Position numbers and translations under genes: made by a program. A stretch of 64,000 nt of DNA from assembly GCA_027605045.1 (NCBI GenBank), contig JAQFWX010000025.1, positions 248,001 through 312,000 on the forward strand, read 5' to 3'. Each line of letters opens with the position of its first letter. The stretch's first letter is position 1. This document shows, in pieces, positions 39,050-50,506 of this stretch. The stretch is from Phallus indusiatus. Its lineage: Eukaryota > Basidiomycota > Agaricomycetes > Phallales > Phallaceae. The notes beneath the pieces are model-generated. The model searched no databases. It saw only the letters and a program-made list of their open reading frames with translations, and was not told the origin of the DNA.

Positions 39050-40143
39050 CTACGAGTTGCTGCCCAGAGCGCGAATCGCCAGACGTTTCCTTTCGGCACC
39101 ATTCCTTGATAAACGTTCTTTCACGTCGATGTCAGAATCAGAGAGAAAATCCGTTGAGGAATCGACAGACGATATTCCGTAGGTTAGCTCTTCGATTTGG
39201 GAAACGTTAACCACCGTTTGGCCCATCTGGTTAAATACCAACGGTGTCCCTGGCCCGGATAGGTTCTTTTCCCCTGTAAAACAATGGTTCAGGACGTTCA
39301 ATTCGATAATCAATTTTCGCGGCTCCAAAGCTTACTGCTACTCCAATTGACAATCTTGACCCCGTACAGTGCATTTACCTCCGTCAGATTCCAGAATCCC
39401 ATCATCTGATACGAGGAATCTGGAAATTTGACTCCAGTAGGCCAGTTTACCAAACGTTTTTGGTTGATTTCGAGCCACTGTCCCAAAGATGCCCAGGGAA
39501 CCTTCACAGATTCTCCACGGAATAAAGCTCCTGGGAAAAGCAGCTCCGAGAAATGCTCCTGCAGTCCACTTCGCATCTCCGTGGGTGTCTTGTATGTATT
39601 CAAAGTTTTAGTAATGTAAGGATGGGCATCTGAATGATGATCAATCACCCCGTCGCTTTCCTCGAGCTTAGCTTCATCGTTGCTGTATGTCAGCAATTGT
39701 CGTTCAACTTTTCTCCACGTCGCTCGACTATATTTGTCGAACGTTTCCCTCAGCTTCAAAATAACCTTCTTCGGCAACGGGTGAGCCTTCTGTTTGAATG
39801 GCTTCTTGCAATTATTGCACCTCCAACGATCTGTTAACGCGACAGCAAACAAGGAATTAAGGAAGAAATGAAAGTGGTTAACAGGACAATACCCAAACCA
39901 AGATAAACAAAAAACATTATACTCGCCATACTTAGCCTTCCGGGACTGTTGACGTTCTTTAAGCGACTTTGGAGACTTGGGACTTCCCAGCCCGACGACC
40001 TTGAACGAATCACTAACGGCTTCTGGTATAATTATGGGCTCGACGGCTTCATCCCCTTTACTATCAGCCTCAAACGTCCCGGAAAGAAAGATATCTTTGT
40101 CGTCTTTAGGAATAACTCCTTCGAAATCGACCGGCAAAACCAT
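39050..40143 (-). CDS. unrecognised fungal protein with a WRCNNCKKPF motif
   Basis: I do not recognise this protein. It starts MVLPVDFEGVIPKDDKDIF. A charged region (KSPKSLKERQQSRKAKY) is followed by WRCNNCKKPFKQKAHPLPKK, then helical ETFDKYSRATWRKVERQLL. The conserved-looking second half includes PTEMRSGLQEHFSELLFPGA, WASLGQWLEINQKRLVNWPT and GVKFPDSSYQMMGFWNLTEV. An intron at about 39273-39336 joins NWSS to REKNLSGPGTPLVFNQMGQT. The C terminus is acidic then basic (STDFLSDSDIDVKERL, ERKRLAIRALGSNS). A second intron of about 90 bp near 39840-39930 is suspected from T-rich sequence, but its donor did not resolve in frame. The CxxC pair alone is not a full zinc finger. Confidence 0.65.
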
Positions 40144-40804
40144 TTTTACGCCTGGAGAAACTGAGATGGGAAAGGACGGGAGGCGTAGAGTAGTGATGAT
40201 TTCCGAGGTACCGCTGGGAAAGACCGAGTTGTCACTAATGCATAGCCTCTACTTATAAGCTTCCGTTATAATGGAGATTTGGTAACAAGAACACGTTTTC
40301 TTCCCTATTGGGAACGTGTGGGTCTCACAAACCCACGTTGTCAGAAGTTTATCGAACCGAATGAAGAACGGGCATGCATATTCTGGATTATTCCTTGGCC
40401 TCATGTTATGCATAATGAATGATCCAGAAGATACCATTCTCCCCCGGCAGTTTCCAAATCACATCTCAAACTTTAAACCACGACTGCGTTTTCGTTACCA
40501 AACGAGTAAACATGCGAGACCCTTCTTTGAATTTAAAACAATAACCATAGCTTGGCTAACGTGTTTTTTGACATCGACGCCCATATCAGTCGGAAAGATA
40601 TATTATTCCAAGTCGAAAACTCTACGTGAACTTTATTTGTAGAATGCAGTTAGTCATATGAATATATATCCTTCATTTTGATTAATTACGGTAATAAAAT
40701 TATCTGGTTTCAAGTGTTACAGAATATAATTGAGTATCCTTGAGAATTTATGTTTATTATTGCACGGAGCGGGTTCAAGATTATGCAGTCTAGACTTGTA
40801 GAAT
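40144..40804. other. spacer upstream of the unrecognised gene
   Basis: Minus-strand upstream region of the gene starting at 40143, and 3' flank of the KHE1-type gene. No supported coding frame. It contains two overlapping inverted repeats at 40291-40338. Confidence 0.5.
40291..40338. repeat. two overlapping inverted repeats with three AACGTG cores
   Basis: ACACGTT (40291-40297) pairs with AACGTGT (40313-40319). GTGGGT (40318-40323) pairs with ACCCAC (40331-40336). The motif AACGTG/CACGTT thus appears three times in alternating orientation about 150-195 bp upstream of the minus-strand start at 40143. CACGT-type cores are bound by bHLH or bZIP proteins. A regulatory role is inference. Confidence 0.4.
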
Positions 40805-41989
40805 TCAGTCTTTTGGGAACGACTCTTCGATTCTAACTTGGGCTTGTTGGATTGCTCTATGTAAATCGGATTTCGCGGAGCTTGAGAGTTTGAATATTTC
40901 GATGATTTTCGGAATACCGTCGCTACTGAGGAGAAGTCGTGGAGATGGGCTATAAGAATGTGTGCCGCTCGGGTCGACACCACGACGTCGCGTAACTGCA
41001 TCCTCTCTTTCGTCCCTGTGCGAAGCTGATATTGGTGGATGCGATGCATAGACGTTGTCGAGTGCTGAATTTGGATATGGAAGCACGACGTCCTTCTCAA
41101 TGAGGTCTAACATATATTCGGAGGCCTTCCATGCTAGATAACTAAGATTAGACACAGTATCCGCAGTTAACAAAAAAAGGGCAGAAAACCTTTATAGTGT
41201 GACCAGGCCCGCCACGCAGCATAAAAGAAGGGAAGATTGGGTATAATGGCTGAAAGCTCTTCCGTTAAAACCTGGGGTGAACTTTGGTTTGACACGGCAT
41301 AACGGCTTACGGACTAACGCAAACGGCGCTGTTAATGGTGCCACGCTCAGCCAAATAAAAAATCCTTTTTTATGTTGAGGGTTCCTTTTGGTGAGAAGAG
41401 TTTTCATATGAGGCAGCGGCGTTTCATTTTTGGGGTATACGGATGATGGGTAATACAGAGGTATCTGAAAATATAGATCTTTTTTTTAATAGATAGATTG
41501 CAACCTTGATCTCTTCAAGCCAGCAAAAGACAAACACTTGCCTTTAAAGACGTTGATGCAGTTGGGGAACCATCCGGGTTTTTCCCTTGGTCGTCGCGAC
41601 GAAATTGGCCAATTCGTGGGGCTAAGGAAGGATCTAGACTTTTCAAGGACAGCTCTTCAAAATCAATTCTGTCAATTAATCTTTCTCCGTAAACAAAAAT
41701 CTTCCGCTAGAAACGGCAAAATGGTCAAAAAGCCGCAAACAAGTTAAGGTATTCTTGACTCTGAAGACGCCTGAACATATTTACTAACCTTCCAACTTCT
41801 CTCGTGGGCCTTCCCGAAATTTGCCCATGTATCGGCTGCTTTGTTAGTTACACGAGTAAACAAAGTAGGTCGACGATTGTCATCGGGCGGTGGTGTATGA
41901 AAGTGGTAATAAGTTAATGGTAAAATGTCTTTGGAGAGTTTCTTTCCGCCATTAATGCTGTTCGCTAAAGGTAGCGCAATAATTCGCAT
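40805..41989 (-). CDS. Mit_KHE1-type mitochondrial protein (K+/H+ exchange related)
   Basis: Protein of the mitochondrial K+-H+ exchange-related family, inner-membrane proteins linked to potassium/proton balance. Start MRIIALPLANSINGG. Next come ILPLTYYHFHTPPPDDNRRP and KAADTWANFGKAHERSWK, the typical N-terminal family block. After an intron comes LKIFVYGERLIDRIDFEELS-like sequence read on the minus strand near 41740-41600, then YYPSSVYPK. The next exon, HKKGFFIWLSVAPLTAPFAL, is the conserved membrane segment. The last exon starts near 41170 (LAWKASEYMLDLIEKD) and ends RIEESFPKD. Four or five exons. Assignment is from the combined TYYHF, TWANFGKA and IAPFTAPF-like motifs. Confidence 0.82.
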
Positions 41990-42461
41990 TCCACTCCAGC
42001 GAGTTGTCATTGGCTTTCTTACTGGATGCAGTTGTTGAAAAGTACAAGACCTTTTGGAGCTGGCCCAAAAAATTTCAAGGCAGAGCAAATACGTCACCGA
42101 AAGCCGATTGTATCCGGCAAATTGGCGGGCGTCAAGAAAGCTTGCACTTGGAGAATCACCAAAGAATCACTCTTATAATTTGCTTAGTTGAACTACCCTC
42201 CAACATAATGATATATCATATGTGTAGCAATTCGAAAAGAACCTTTTAGACACATTCAGGTCCACACGAAGTGAAAGTGTGTCGCGGAATCTTCCGACTT
42301 TTCCCATAAACCAGACGAAATCCTATTCCGGGCCAAAGAAGGCAAATGTCAAAACTAGGTCTAACCTTCAAATCTTAAAGAGGCTTTAGTAAAGCGATGT
42401 ACACCAAGCTTAGCATACATTACCTGCGTGTGGCGCCTTCTATTTCCGGCATTTTGTCAAG
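41990..42461. other. spacer between two minus-strand genes
   Basis: Upstream of the KHE1-type gene and downstream of the small basic gene. No supported frame. Confidence 0.5.
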
Positions 42462-42803
42462 TTAAGCAGAACTTGAATCCACGGCCATCTTGGTTGCCTC
42501 GTCCTTGGCTTTTCTTCGTCCACCGAGCATGAGTGTCACATAATCAACATCACCCAAAATTTTCTCCTTTCCATTGGTATTCTTATGTCGCGACGATTGT
42601 GTGCCTTTCAATTTGTTTTTTCTTTTTATTTGAACTGCACTAGGAGCTGTAACCTGTGATTGCTTCACAGCTGTTTGGGCAACCGAGGGAGTTCGGGATT
42701 GAGTTGTTGATTTATTAGGCTGCGAATTTCAGTTAAGTGTTGTTATATAAAACAAAGGATTCAACCATACTACGCGTTTATGTGTTTTTGCACTGCGACC
42801 CAT
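42462..42803 (-). CDS. small basic protein starting MGRSAKTHKR
   Basis: Short, Lys/Ser/Thr-rich protein of about 95 residues in two exons. Exon 1 reads MGRSAKTHKR; the intron runs from about 42777 to 42720; exon 2 begins PNKSTTQSRTPSVAQTAVKQ and continues VQIKRKNKLKGTQSSRHK, then EKILGDVDYVTLMLGGRRKA and a C terminus rich in Ser. The VDYVTLMLGGRRKAKDEA segment looks structured and conserved. The start was chosen because the Met is followed directly by the basic block and a clean donor. The composition suggests a nucleolar or ribosome-biogenesis protein, but I cannot name a family. Confidence 0.6.
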
Positions 42804-43321
42804 GTACGCTGTATTGAAGAGAAAGGACGTGACAAGTTTTGATGTCACCATGTTCCCTGATTGTGGCCCTTCCTTCATATAATAGAACCCTCGAGTTCTT
42901 ACAATGATATACAACATGTTCATTTGAACCAGTCGTGAACCGATTGGTTAGTTATAAGTACAAATTGAAGTGTAAACATATCGAGGGAAACGTGCATACT
43001 GCCCAACCCAGCTTTGCACCTAAACACTATCCAAGTGTTGACCATGGAATCAAAATAGGAAGGTAAAAATTGTAAACTATTATAAATACACAAAAAAAAG
43101 TCGAAAGTGTCCGTGATTGCGTTACAAAGTCCGAGCATGCAAATGAAGGCTCATAATGAGATCGGTGCGAAAGTCCGACAAGTCGTGCATTACATTAATT
43201 GGCGTATATAATGAGGTGGGGGATGTTAGATGGGTTTGCGAGTAGTTATTAAGAATCTTCCATAACGGCGCAGGTGTCAATCTGGTTTATCGATTTCCGG
43301 ATACTCGACGGTGTAACAGCA
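42804..43321. other. spacer upstream of the small basic gene
   Basis: AT-rich spacer between two minus-strand genes. Short frames only; nothing supported. Confidence 0.5.
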
Positions 43322-44277
43322 TTACGATCCCCATAACAGCAAGGCAGCGGTAGTAGCGCTCAATGACAATACCGTGAATGAGATAGTTTTTCTTTGAGCT
43401 GCAGAATTTGTTTGTGTCGTTCCGTTCGTGGAATTATCAGCTGCAGTCGAAGCCGGAGGGGATGTGCTACTGGATGATGGGGACGTGGAGCTCGCCGTGC
43501 TAATAGGAGAATTCGAAACGACAAAAGCTACAGTAGACGATCCAGAGGGTGTCACAGGAGAATTATTATTAGCAGCAGCAGCAGGGTTTGACGATGACGC
43601 CAACTGTGAAGAAGAGCTCTGCTCAGGCTCGGGCGTAGAAGTTGCAATAATCGTCGAGCTTGATCCGTCATTCAGGGATGAAACAGATGTTGACGGTTCA
43701 GAGACAGGGGTTGATGAAATCGCCGAGGACGGAGAAGATGTCGTGCCAATGCTCAGGTTTGTGATTGTGAACTCGGGAGAGGCATTGCCGCTATCACCGA
43801 ACAAGATAAGGATATAGGAATCCATGGGAGTTACGGCGGGTACGGTGACATTGACTTTACCGGCTGCAAGCTGAAATCCAGTAGCCAAAGGATTATCTTG
43901 AAACGATGTCAAAATTTCAAAAGGAGGCACGCGAGCAAGGCATTCTTACTCAGATCAAGATGTTCGTTGCCGTCGTTTTCCGTGTTATTCAAGAATCCCA
44001 AGACTATCATTCCGGTCTGATTGAGATTGGGAGGAAGAATGGATGTGTCCCTATTGATATAGCGAATCCAGCTCAGAATCGGTTGTTCTTAGATCAAGGA
44101 GACGAGACAAACATACCACGTAACGTTGTGAATCTCGCCAACATGCCAGACAACTCCTGCTGAAGGGTACGTAATTTGGGGGTCAAAAACGTCCCGTTTG
44201 AGAGCTGCGGCATTAGCATAGAACTTCAGGAAAGGCAAAGCGAAGCATAATGTGGCAATGAAAAAGTTGAAGAACAT
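43322..44277 (-). CDS. GPI-anchored Ser/Thr-rich cell-wall protein
   Basis: Secreted, probably GPI-anchored surface protein. An N-terminal signal peptide (MFFNFFIATLCFALPFLKFY, cleavage likely near ANAAALKR) precedes a single small beta domain of the fungal Ser-Thr-rich GPI-anchored (Kre9/Knh1-like) family: ITYPSAGVVWHVGEIHNVTW, then after introns GFQLAAGKVNVTVPAVTPMD and SYILILFGDSGNASPEFTIT. A mucin-like stretch of about 120 Ser, Thr, Pro and Ala residues follows. The end is a hydrophobic tail (TISFTVLSLSATTAALLLWG) that suits GPI addition. The protein would sit in the wall or on the outer plasma membrane. No catalytic motif is visible. Confidence 0.85.
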
Positions 44278-44829
44278 GATGTGCGTGGAACGGGAGGCGG
44301 TCGTTGCAAGTAGTCGTCAAAGTTTACTTAATGAAAATAATGCTATGCTTTGCCTGGAAATAGAAGCCTATACGGATGGCGAGTGATCTCTGGGAGAGAA
44401 ACCACACGTTATACGAAAGGAATGGAATGTGGTTGGGAGAAGGGAACGAAAGGGGTTTTATAAGTTAGCGTAGCTGGCGATAGCACGCTAAGTTTCAGAT
44501 CCGAATCACGTTACTCCACGAATTTCAGACTCCGACAACAATCCCGATAACAGCTTCTGATTACACAAACCTGTCGATTTTCTTTTCTTTTCTTTTTCTC
44601 CTGAGTCGATTTGAGAAATCATTGACTTTTCATATAAACTCGTATACATAATTCGTTCCTCAATTGACACGTAAAAGTCTTGGTCACTATATACTTTGCG
44701 CGTTCTGTAATAGATTCAATCAGGGTTCTGGGCGCGGGGTGCGTGTGACCACTACCTCGGAGTACCGCACAGTATCATGTCCTGCACACCCATGTGTTTC
44801 TCATGTTCAATAGAATTATTCGTGGCGAC
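44278..44829. other. spacer upstream of the GPI-protein gene
   Basis: Minus-strand upstream region of the wall protein gene. T/C-rich around 44578-44600. No supported frame. Confidence 0.5.
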
Positions 44830-45380
44830 TATCAAAACAGGTCTTCCTTATCAACTACAGGTGCCTGAAATAAGGAATTTTTGTGATTTCCCCAGCAACA
44901 GACGCCTGAGCATAGTCGGAAATGCCCTGCATTTCCAGTGTACATGCGAATTCTGATACCGTAAAGTGCTTCTTTGAAAATTTTATTAGCTCGGCAAGCC
45001 TTTTCACCCCCAGTTTTTTTATCCGAGTGCTCCATGGCGTTGCGATCATGATTGTGTTCGTTAATTTATGATGATGATGATTGAACCTGGCAAACAATAG
45101 CGTTCAGAGCATCCCTATCCCTCTATCGAATGGGCTATTTCTAGTCTTCTGTTCTCTGATCACTGAACTCACGTCACCCCAGTTCCTGTATTGCTTGATA
45201 TTGGCTTTGCTATGAGCCAGATATTGAATTACACTGGTTTGGAGGAAGACAGCTTCATAGGGAAAATTTAGTTTGCCACATAACCGCTAATACCATAGTC
45301 ATAACTTCCTGGTTCGAGCGTTTTTATAACGTCCTGGTTTATCATTATGGCAATAACAACAAGCAATGAATGGGATCGTT
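44830..45380 (-). other. possible unrecognised small split gene
   Basis: Several minus-strand segments look more protein-like than the surrounding spacer. One reads AVFLQTSVIQYLAHSKANIK then QYRNWGDV (about 45255-45170). A possible exon RDRDALNAIVCQ follows an acceptor near 45122. Further on are TRIKKLGVKRLAELIKFSKK and GISDYAQASVAGEITKIPYF (about 45040-44870). The helical spacing of the first segment is loosely like a histone fold, but no full domain can be assembled and the splice sites are not convincing. I would treat it as an uncertain locus, not a called gene. Confidence 0.2.
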
Positions 45381-45504
45381 CCTCATCCAAAAAGCTAAAA
45401 CTTGTATCCCAATGTTCAATTGAGTTTATACCTTTTGAAAAGACGTAAGCGAGAACCTCAAATTAATAACAAAAAAAATCGCAATTTACAGCTTTACGAG
45501 GGTA

Positions 45505-47062
45505 TTATCTTTTTCTCAACTGTTCCTCCAATTTATCCTCAAAAAATTGACGAACGTCCTGTTCACGGACTACCCGGCCTTCTTGAGCGAATGGGCGAAG
45601 ATATGCAATAAGCTCATCTCTGGAGGCGCAAATGTTTCAGCAATGAAACACGGTTGAATAATTAATTAAACCAAGACACTCGCCTCATTGTATGGTAAGC
45701 GTGTATTCCATCTATTGCTCGGTCCCTTGGTAACCTGAAAAGTGCTCGCATGCCAAGCTGCTCAAGGGACAAACCGGAATCTGGATCCTCGGGTGGCTCA
45801 TACGTTACTTCTTCCTCAAGGAGACAGGGCTGACTCTGGAGATGTAGGAGACACTGATGTGACAGTATATCAGTTTGTATTTATAAAAAGTAAAACATTA
45901 AACCACCTCTTGACATTTACACCACCTGCTTCGCCAACCCTCTGTGAGAAATATATCTCCGTGACCGATGGCTCCTTTCGAGTCGGAAGAGTCGCCTGTA
46001 GTGTTTTGAAGTCTAGACAGTATTTTCTGAGCAAGAGCCTTCACAGGAGGGGCAATACAGGTAGGCTTCTCAGATGTCGTGCACATTGGACTTCGAATGT
46101 CATCCTCGGTACGACGTCTTTTGGTAGGTCGAGGTTGTAAATCTTCTTCATCATTAACGTCTGACACTTTAATTTCTTCTGGAGTATTGTCGTCCATTAT
46201 TTTCCAACGAGGGTCGATGTCACCGTCACCTACACCAGGAACTGGCACTTCATTACTATCGAGATCATCCGAATATACCATCATGATTCCTGGAGTGCCA
46301 GCCCATCTTCGAAGAGTAGGATTCCCCAAGACACAGGTTCCGCATATGAATGTGTCATATTTAGAAGCCGGGAGAAGACATGGAGGAAGATCATTCGAGC
46401 ATTCACTGTCATTATCTTCTGCTGCTTCTTCTGTACTAAGATCATTCGCGCTTGTCGCATTATCCGTGTTATTAAGAATAGTACTGCTGACATTTGGGGG
46501 TGTTTCCGAATCATGTTCGCCTTTGACATCTCGCTCTTTTGGTCGCGTGCGGAGATTAAGGCAAGATTCGTGAAACCAGTCTTCACAAGTTAGACATTGA
46601 ACCATCGTCTCCCTTTCTCGCTGAGCGTCGTAGGGTTGATGACATCGACAAAATTTGGCGTGAAAGTTTTGGCCATACACGTTACTTGTATTCTGAGGCA
46701 GAGCGGCGGACATCCATCCCTTGTAGAGCGTACAATTCGTGGTCCCGACACCCGTCGGGCAGTCGCATGTGAAGTTACGCTTTGGAAATAATTCGATTTG
46801 TTCTACAACAATATTAAATACTTGACTTCCAAAGGGGAGTAACGCCCTACATACCATGATCTCCATGACAAGCTACTGAACATGCTGAGCAAATTCCGCG
46901 AGGTATATTGCAAGTGAGACAGAGATAAACAGCTTGACGTATAGGGCCTAATTCGTAAGTGCATTTGTCAAATGAATGCGGTACAGCTAATGCTGCCTCC
47001 TGGACCAGAGCGTCTTCTCTCGCGATGAAGGCAGCTAGAGATTGATCGGCGCCAGACTCCAT
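45505..47062 (-). CDS. UBR7: UBR7-type E3 ubiquitin ligase (UBR box and PHD finger)
   Basis: Putative N-recognin-type ligase. Start MESGADQSLAAFIAREDALV. The UBR-box zinc region reads DKCTYELGPIRQAVYLCLTC, GICSACSVACHGDHE, then FPKRNFTCDCPTGVGTTNC after an intron. The PHD-type finger follows: FCRCHQPYDAQRERETMVQC, LTCEDWFHESCLNLRTRP and, after an acidic insert, YDTFICGTCVLGNP. A nuclear-localisation-like block PTKRRRTEDD precedes EGWRSRWCKCQE. C-terminal exons give LIAYLRPFAQEGRVVREQDV and FFEDKLEEQLRKR before the stop at 45505. The order UBR box, PHD, C-terminal helix matches human UBR7 and its fungal homologues. Human UBR7 has been linked to histone H2B ubiquitination; that role is not shown here. 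Confidence 0.9.
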
Positions 47063-47285
47063 TACTCGACAGATTGAGAAAGTTTAAAAGAGAGAGAAAA
47101 CAGACTCAGAAGCAAAGGGTTTTCTCAATTGGAACTAGATGTTTTTAAGCCATCATGACGTCCGTAGTTGTCAACGGACGTGGGTGTGGTGACGGTTAGA
47201 TGTCAAGTGAATTTCTAGTTATGTAAGCGTTTATATTTCACTATTAAAAGTTTTCACAAGAAAAGGTATAGTTTTATGATATTTA

Positions 47286-48826
47286 TCATGACGCTGTTTC
47301 TCCACCTGTGGCGGGAAAGGTGACTGGCCGATTGAAGTTTTCACTGAATCATGTCGTGAGCATTATAACTAAATTCGCAAGAAAAAGAAACATCACGTAC
47401 ACCGAGCGGTAGCGTCTGAGAAACTTGATAGCATGAAGTTCTAAGGGTTCAGGCTCAACGCCTAGCTTCTCCCAGTCGCCATGGACGTCTTGCGCACTCC
47501 TGTCACTGATGTATCTTCGTTCGACTTCATCGGGACTGATCATGGGCCACCAAGGTGCTTGCGCCGCTCGTGCCAACAGAAGCGCAACCGCTTTGGGCAT
47601 GGAGAATCCGGAAAGAGTATTATAGGTTACGCTTGACACGATGTCTAACATCTCTTCATGGGTATATGACCGAGGACCCGGAAGAGAATAGATAGTTGGT
47701 TGTGGCGGCAGATCAACCAGGTTATGTAGGGCTTGTGCTACATCAAGAACCTGTTGGAGGTTTTTTTCCTCTATTAAATGCGAGTTGTGTTTTTGGAAAA
47801 TATCTTACGTGAACTGGACGGACGACAGTCTCTTCACTCAAACGCCACCACACAGGCCAATCTACAAAACAAAGTCAGTGGGGAGAAGTTATACGTTTTT
47901 GAGAACTTACTCGATATGCTATTCAAAAATTTATCTTCATAACCGAACATAACACTAGGCCGTACGATGCTGGCACCCGGAAACTGTGACCGAACCTTCT
48001 CTTCTCCCTGTGCCTTGGTGCGATAAAACACAGAGGAGGAATTGGTATCCGCGTTTAAATGAGAGACATGTACCAGGCGTGGAACACCACATTCAGCAGA
48101 TATTCGCGCTATTCTTTCCGCTCCGGTCACGTTAACATCTTCGTAAGAGAAATTCCTATGATTACGAGAAAGCCAGCGAATGAGATTGAAATACTAGCAG
48201 AGAAAAAGACAAGCTGTTTACTTTGTTTCATAATCTCGTCCCACAAGATTATACACAATATCGGAATGACGAACACACTCCGCTGTTTGTTCGTCGTTCC
48301 GGATATCCCATTCCTGAATCAAAGTTCCTAAACCCAGTCGCAAATGACTGCAACAGTGAACCCACCAGAGATACAATTTGACCCAGATCTCCCATAACTT
48401 TCAAATGCCGTTTAGTATCTTCTTCCCTGTACGGCACGATAACTGTCGTTCCTTCCTTGGCTTTCGTACGCATAGAAACTCAGCATTCAAGCTTTGTTAA
48501 AGGAAACGAATGGCTCGTACCTAACTTGTGGACAAGATATCTGCCCAGGAATCCGGTACAACCAAAGACGGTAGCAACATGGCCGGCTATTAAATCGTTT
48601 GAGTGTACGATATGTGTGGAATTGACGAGACATACTGTCAGCGGAACGCCCAGCAGGCCCATACGAAATAGTTGGTTTGTAACCTGGACCGAAAGCCACT
48701 ACATCGTGTAATAACCGACGCTATTATTTTGTGAGACGATAATACAATTAAATAGCTGTTTGAAGCACTAACGGACAGAGAAATTGCACCACGATTTCGG
48801 GGGTGCTTTACTAGCAAGCCCAGCAT
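47286..48826 (-). CDS. complex I 39/40-kDa subunit (NDUFA9)
   Basis: Accessory subunit of mitochondrial NADH:ubiquinone oxidoreductase with an atypical short-chain dehydrogenase fold that holds NADPH. Start MLGLLVKHPRNRGAI gives a mitochondrial presequence. The nucleotide-binding motif is ATVFGCTGFLGRYLVHKL. Then come GTTVIVPYREEDTKRHLKVM, GDLGQIV, YNLVGRDYETKN, VNVTGAERIARISAECGVPR and LVHVSHLNADTNSSSVFYRT. KAQGEEKVRSQFPGASIVRP and SVMFGYEDKFLNSIS follow. The last exon, reached by an intron at about 47330-47398, reads ENFNRPVTFPATGGETAS. About seven exons; length near 390 residues fits the family. Confidence 0.93.
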
Positions 48827-48968
48827 TGCGGAAGAGCAGAAAGAAATTAGACGCCCGAGGACTCCGCCGACCTCCTCCCGAATACACAACCGCGAACATG
48901 TCATCTTGTTCAACTTGCTCAACTTGAACTTTACATCAAACTTTGTTTAAATTTCTACCAGTGCGAGA

Positions 48969-50506
48969 ATGTCCTCACAAAGGGTGAACGCCAATTCGAA
49001 GGAATCAAGAATACATCCCAGTTTCCAGCTACGACCTCACCCTACCGCACGATCCCAAGCGATAGTAACGGAAAGCATACCTGCGGGAACTGTTGTATTA
49101 ATCACGCACCCTCTATCGACTGTTCTTCTTCCTTCAGAGAAAGAAAAAAGATGTGACACATGTCTACGTCCAAGCAGCAGCCTCAAACGATGCACTGGCT
49201 GCAGATCCTATTTTTACTGTGATAAATCATGTGGGGAGGTTTTCCTTGTCAATTTGTTTTGATGAGGTTTGACATGCGCAGGTCAATTAAGAGCTTGGAA
49301 TGCCCATCATCGTCGGATCTGCAAGGATTTCTTGTCCTATACGGATTCGGCTCCTTATAAAGCTTTGACAGCGGACGAAAAACTACACGCTTTGTTGTTG
49401 ACTCATTTGATAGCAGAGCATGAAGCAAGCCTTACTGAAGCATACAGTAGACGAAACCAAGAATCGTCGCCTGATGGGTACTCTCTGGATCAAATTGAAT
49501 CCTTATTGTCGCTGCTTCCTAAGGCCGCGGACGAATCGTCACTGGCAGCATGCAGTATACCTTTGCCAAGGACAAATGCAAATCTCGCCCTATATCTTTC
49601 CCGGAGGTTTGCTAACAATAATTTTACGATTCACTGCTCAAGACTGAACACTTTCGCTCACGGTGTATTTCCCCTGGCCAGTCGATTCTTCAATCACTCG
49701 TGTTTTCCTTCTGCTGTAGCCGTATACACGTCTACGGGCGATCATGAGGGCATAGAAATGCACGTAAAACTTATTCGAGATTTGAACCCTGATGACGAAG
49801 TGAGTCCTCTACAGCGGATCGTGACTCAGCAAAGACGTTTATTAAATCTGCAGGTTACTATCCCCTATGTCGATCCCGCACTACCCTATTCCGAAAGGCA
49901 ACATGTCCTCCAAAACGTATACGGGTTCCGATGCTCGTGCGTTCTGTGTTGTGCCCCTTATTCCGACCATTCCCGCAAGGAAACTCCCCCTCACTTGTTA
50001 AACGAATTGCGAGAAAGAATATTCACATCAATATGTAATAACCCAGCAATATTGAGATCACCGGAATTTGCGTCTCTTCGTGAAACTCTATGGAACGCGG
50101 CTAACCAGCTGCTTCCGATTCTAGCCAAAGATTTCAGTGATGCATCACATTCTAGCCGCCATAAGCAAGCAATCGAAGCTGGTTCTGCTCTGCTAGCTGT
50201 CTATTCTATCTTATATCCTAGTAATTATCTTTTAACAGGTGACCACAATTCTTTCGCTCAACCTACTGAAACTCATTGTCACCAGGCCTCCATGCTTTGG
50301 AGGTTGCAAAGGTTTATTGGAATGCCTACGTCACAGACAACCTGGAAAAGGACGTGTTTAGTTCGTTTCCCAAGGTGTTTCGTCTTGCCAAACAAGTCAT
50401 CGAGTTTTTTCGAAAAGGGACTACCGGTACTGATTTATGCCATGGGGCAAGTCCTTCTGACGAGGTGCAAACATTGGAAAGTGCTATACGCTCGGAGGGA
50501 TTTTGA
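48969..50506 (+). CDS. SET-MYND (SMYD-like) lysine methyltransferase
   Basis: Protein lysine methyltransferase-like enzyme using S-adenosylmethionine. Start MSSQRVNANSKESRIHPSF. The SET domain begins ARSQAIVTESIPAGTVVLIT and is split by a MYND zinc finger: CDTCLRPSSSLKRCTGCRSY, FYCDKSCGQLRAWNAHHRRI, CKDF. The catalytic part is SRFFNHSCFPSAVAVY (the NHSC motif) and, across an intron at about 49800-49853, DLNPDDEVTIPYVD. The post-SET cysteines are FRCSCVLC. A helical C-terminal region ends ALEVAKVYWNAYV and SAIRSEGF. The MYND is split by an intron at about 49236-49282. The intron near 50240-50280 moves the last exon into another frame. Divergent from NDUFA9 with 140 bp between starts. Confidence 0.88.

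Noticed and set aside
43428..43817. Plus-strand frame of 129 codons rich in Asp, Glu and Val
   Set aside because: It is the antisense shadow of the Ser/Thr-rich tail of the GPI-anchored protein.
45307..45330. GGTTCGAG sequence resembling a tRNA B box
   Set aside because: No matching A box, acceptor stem or cloverleaf could be formed around it.
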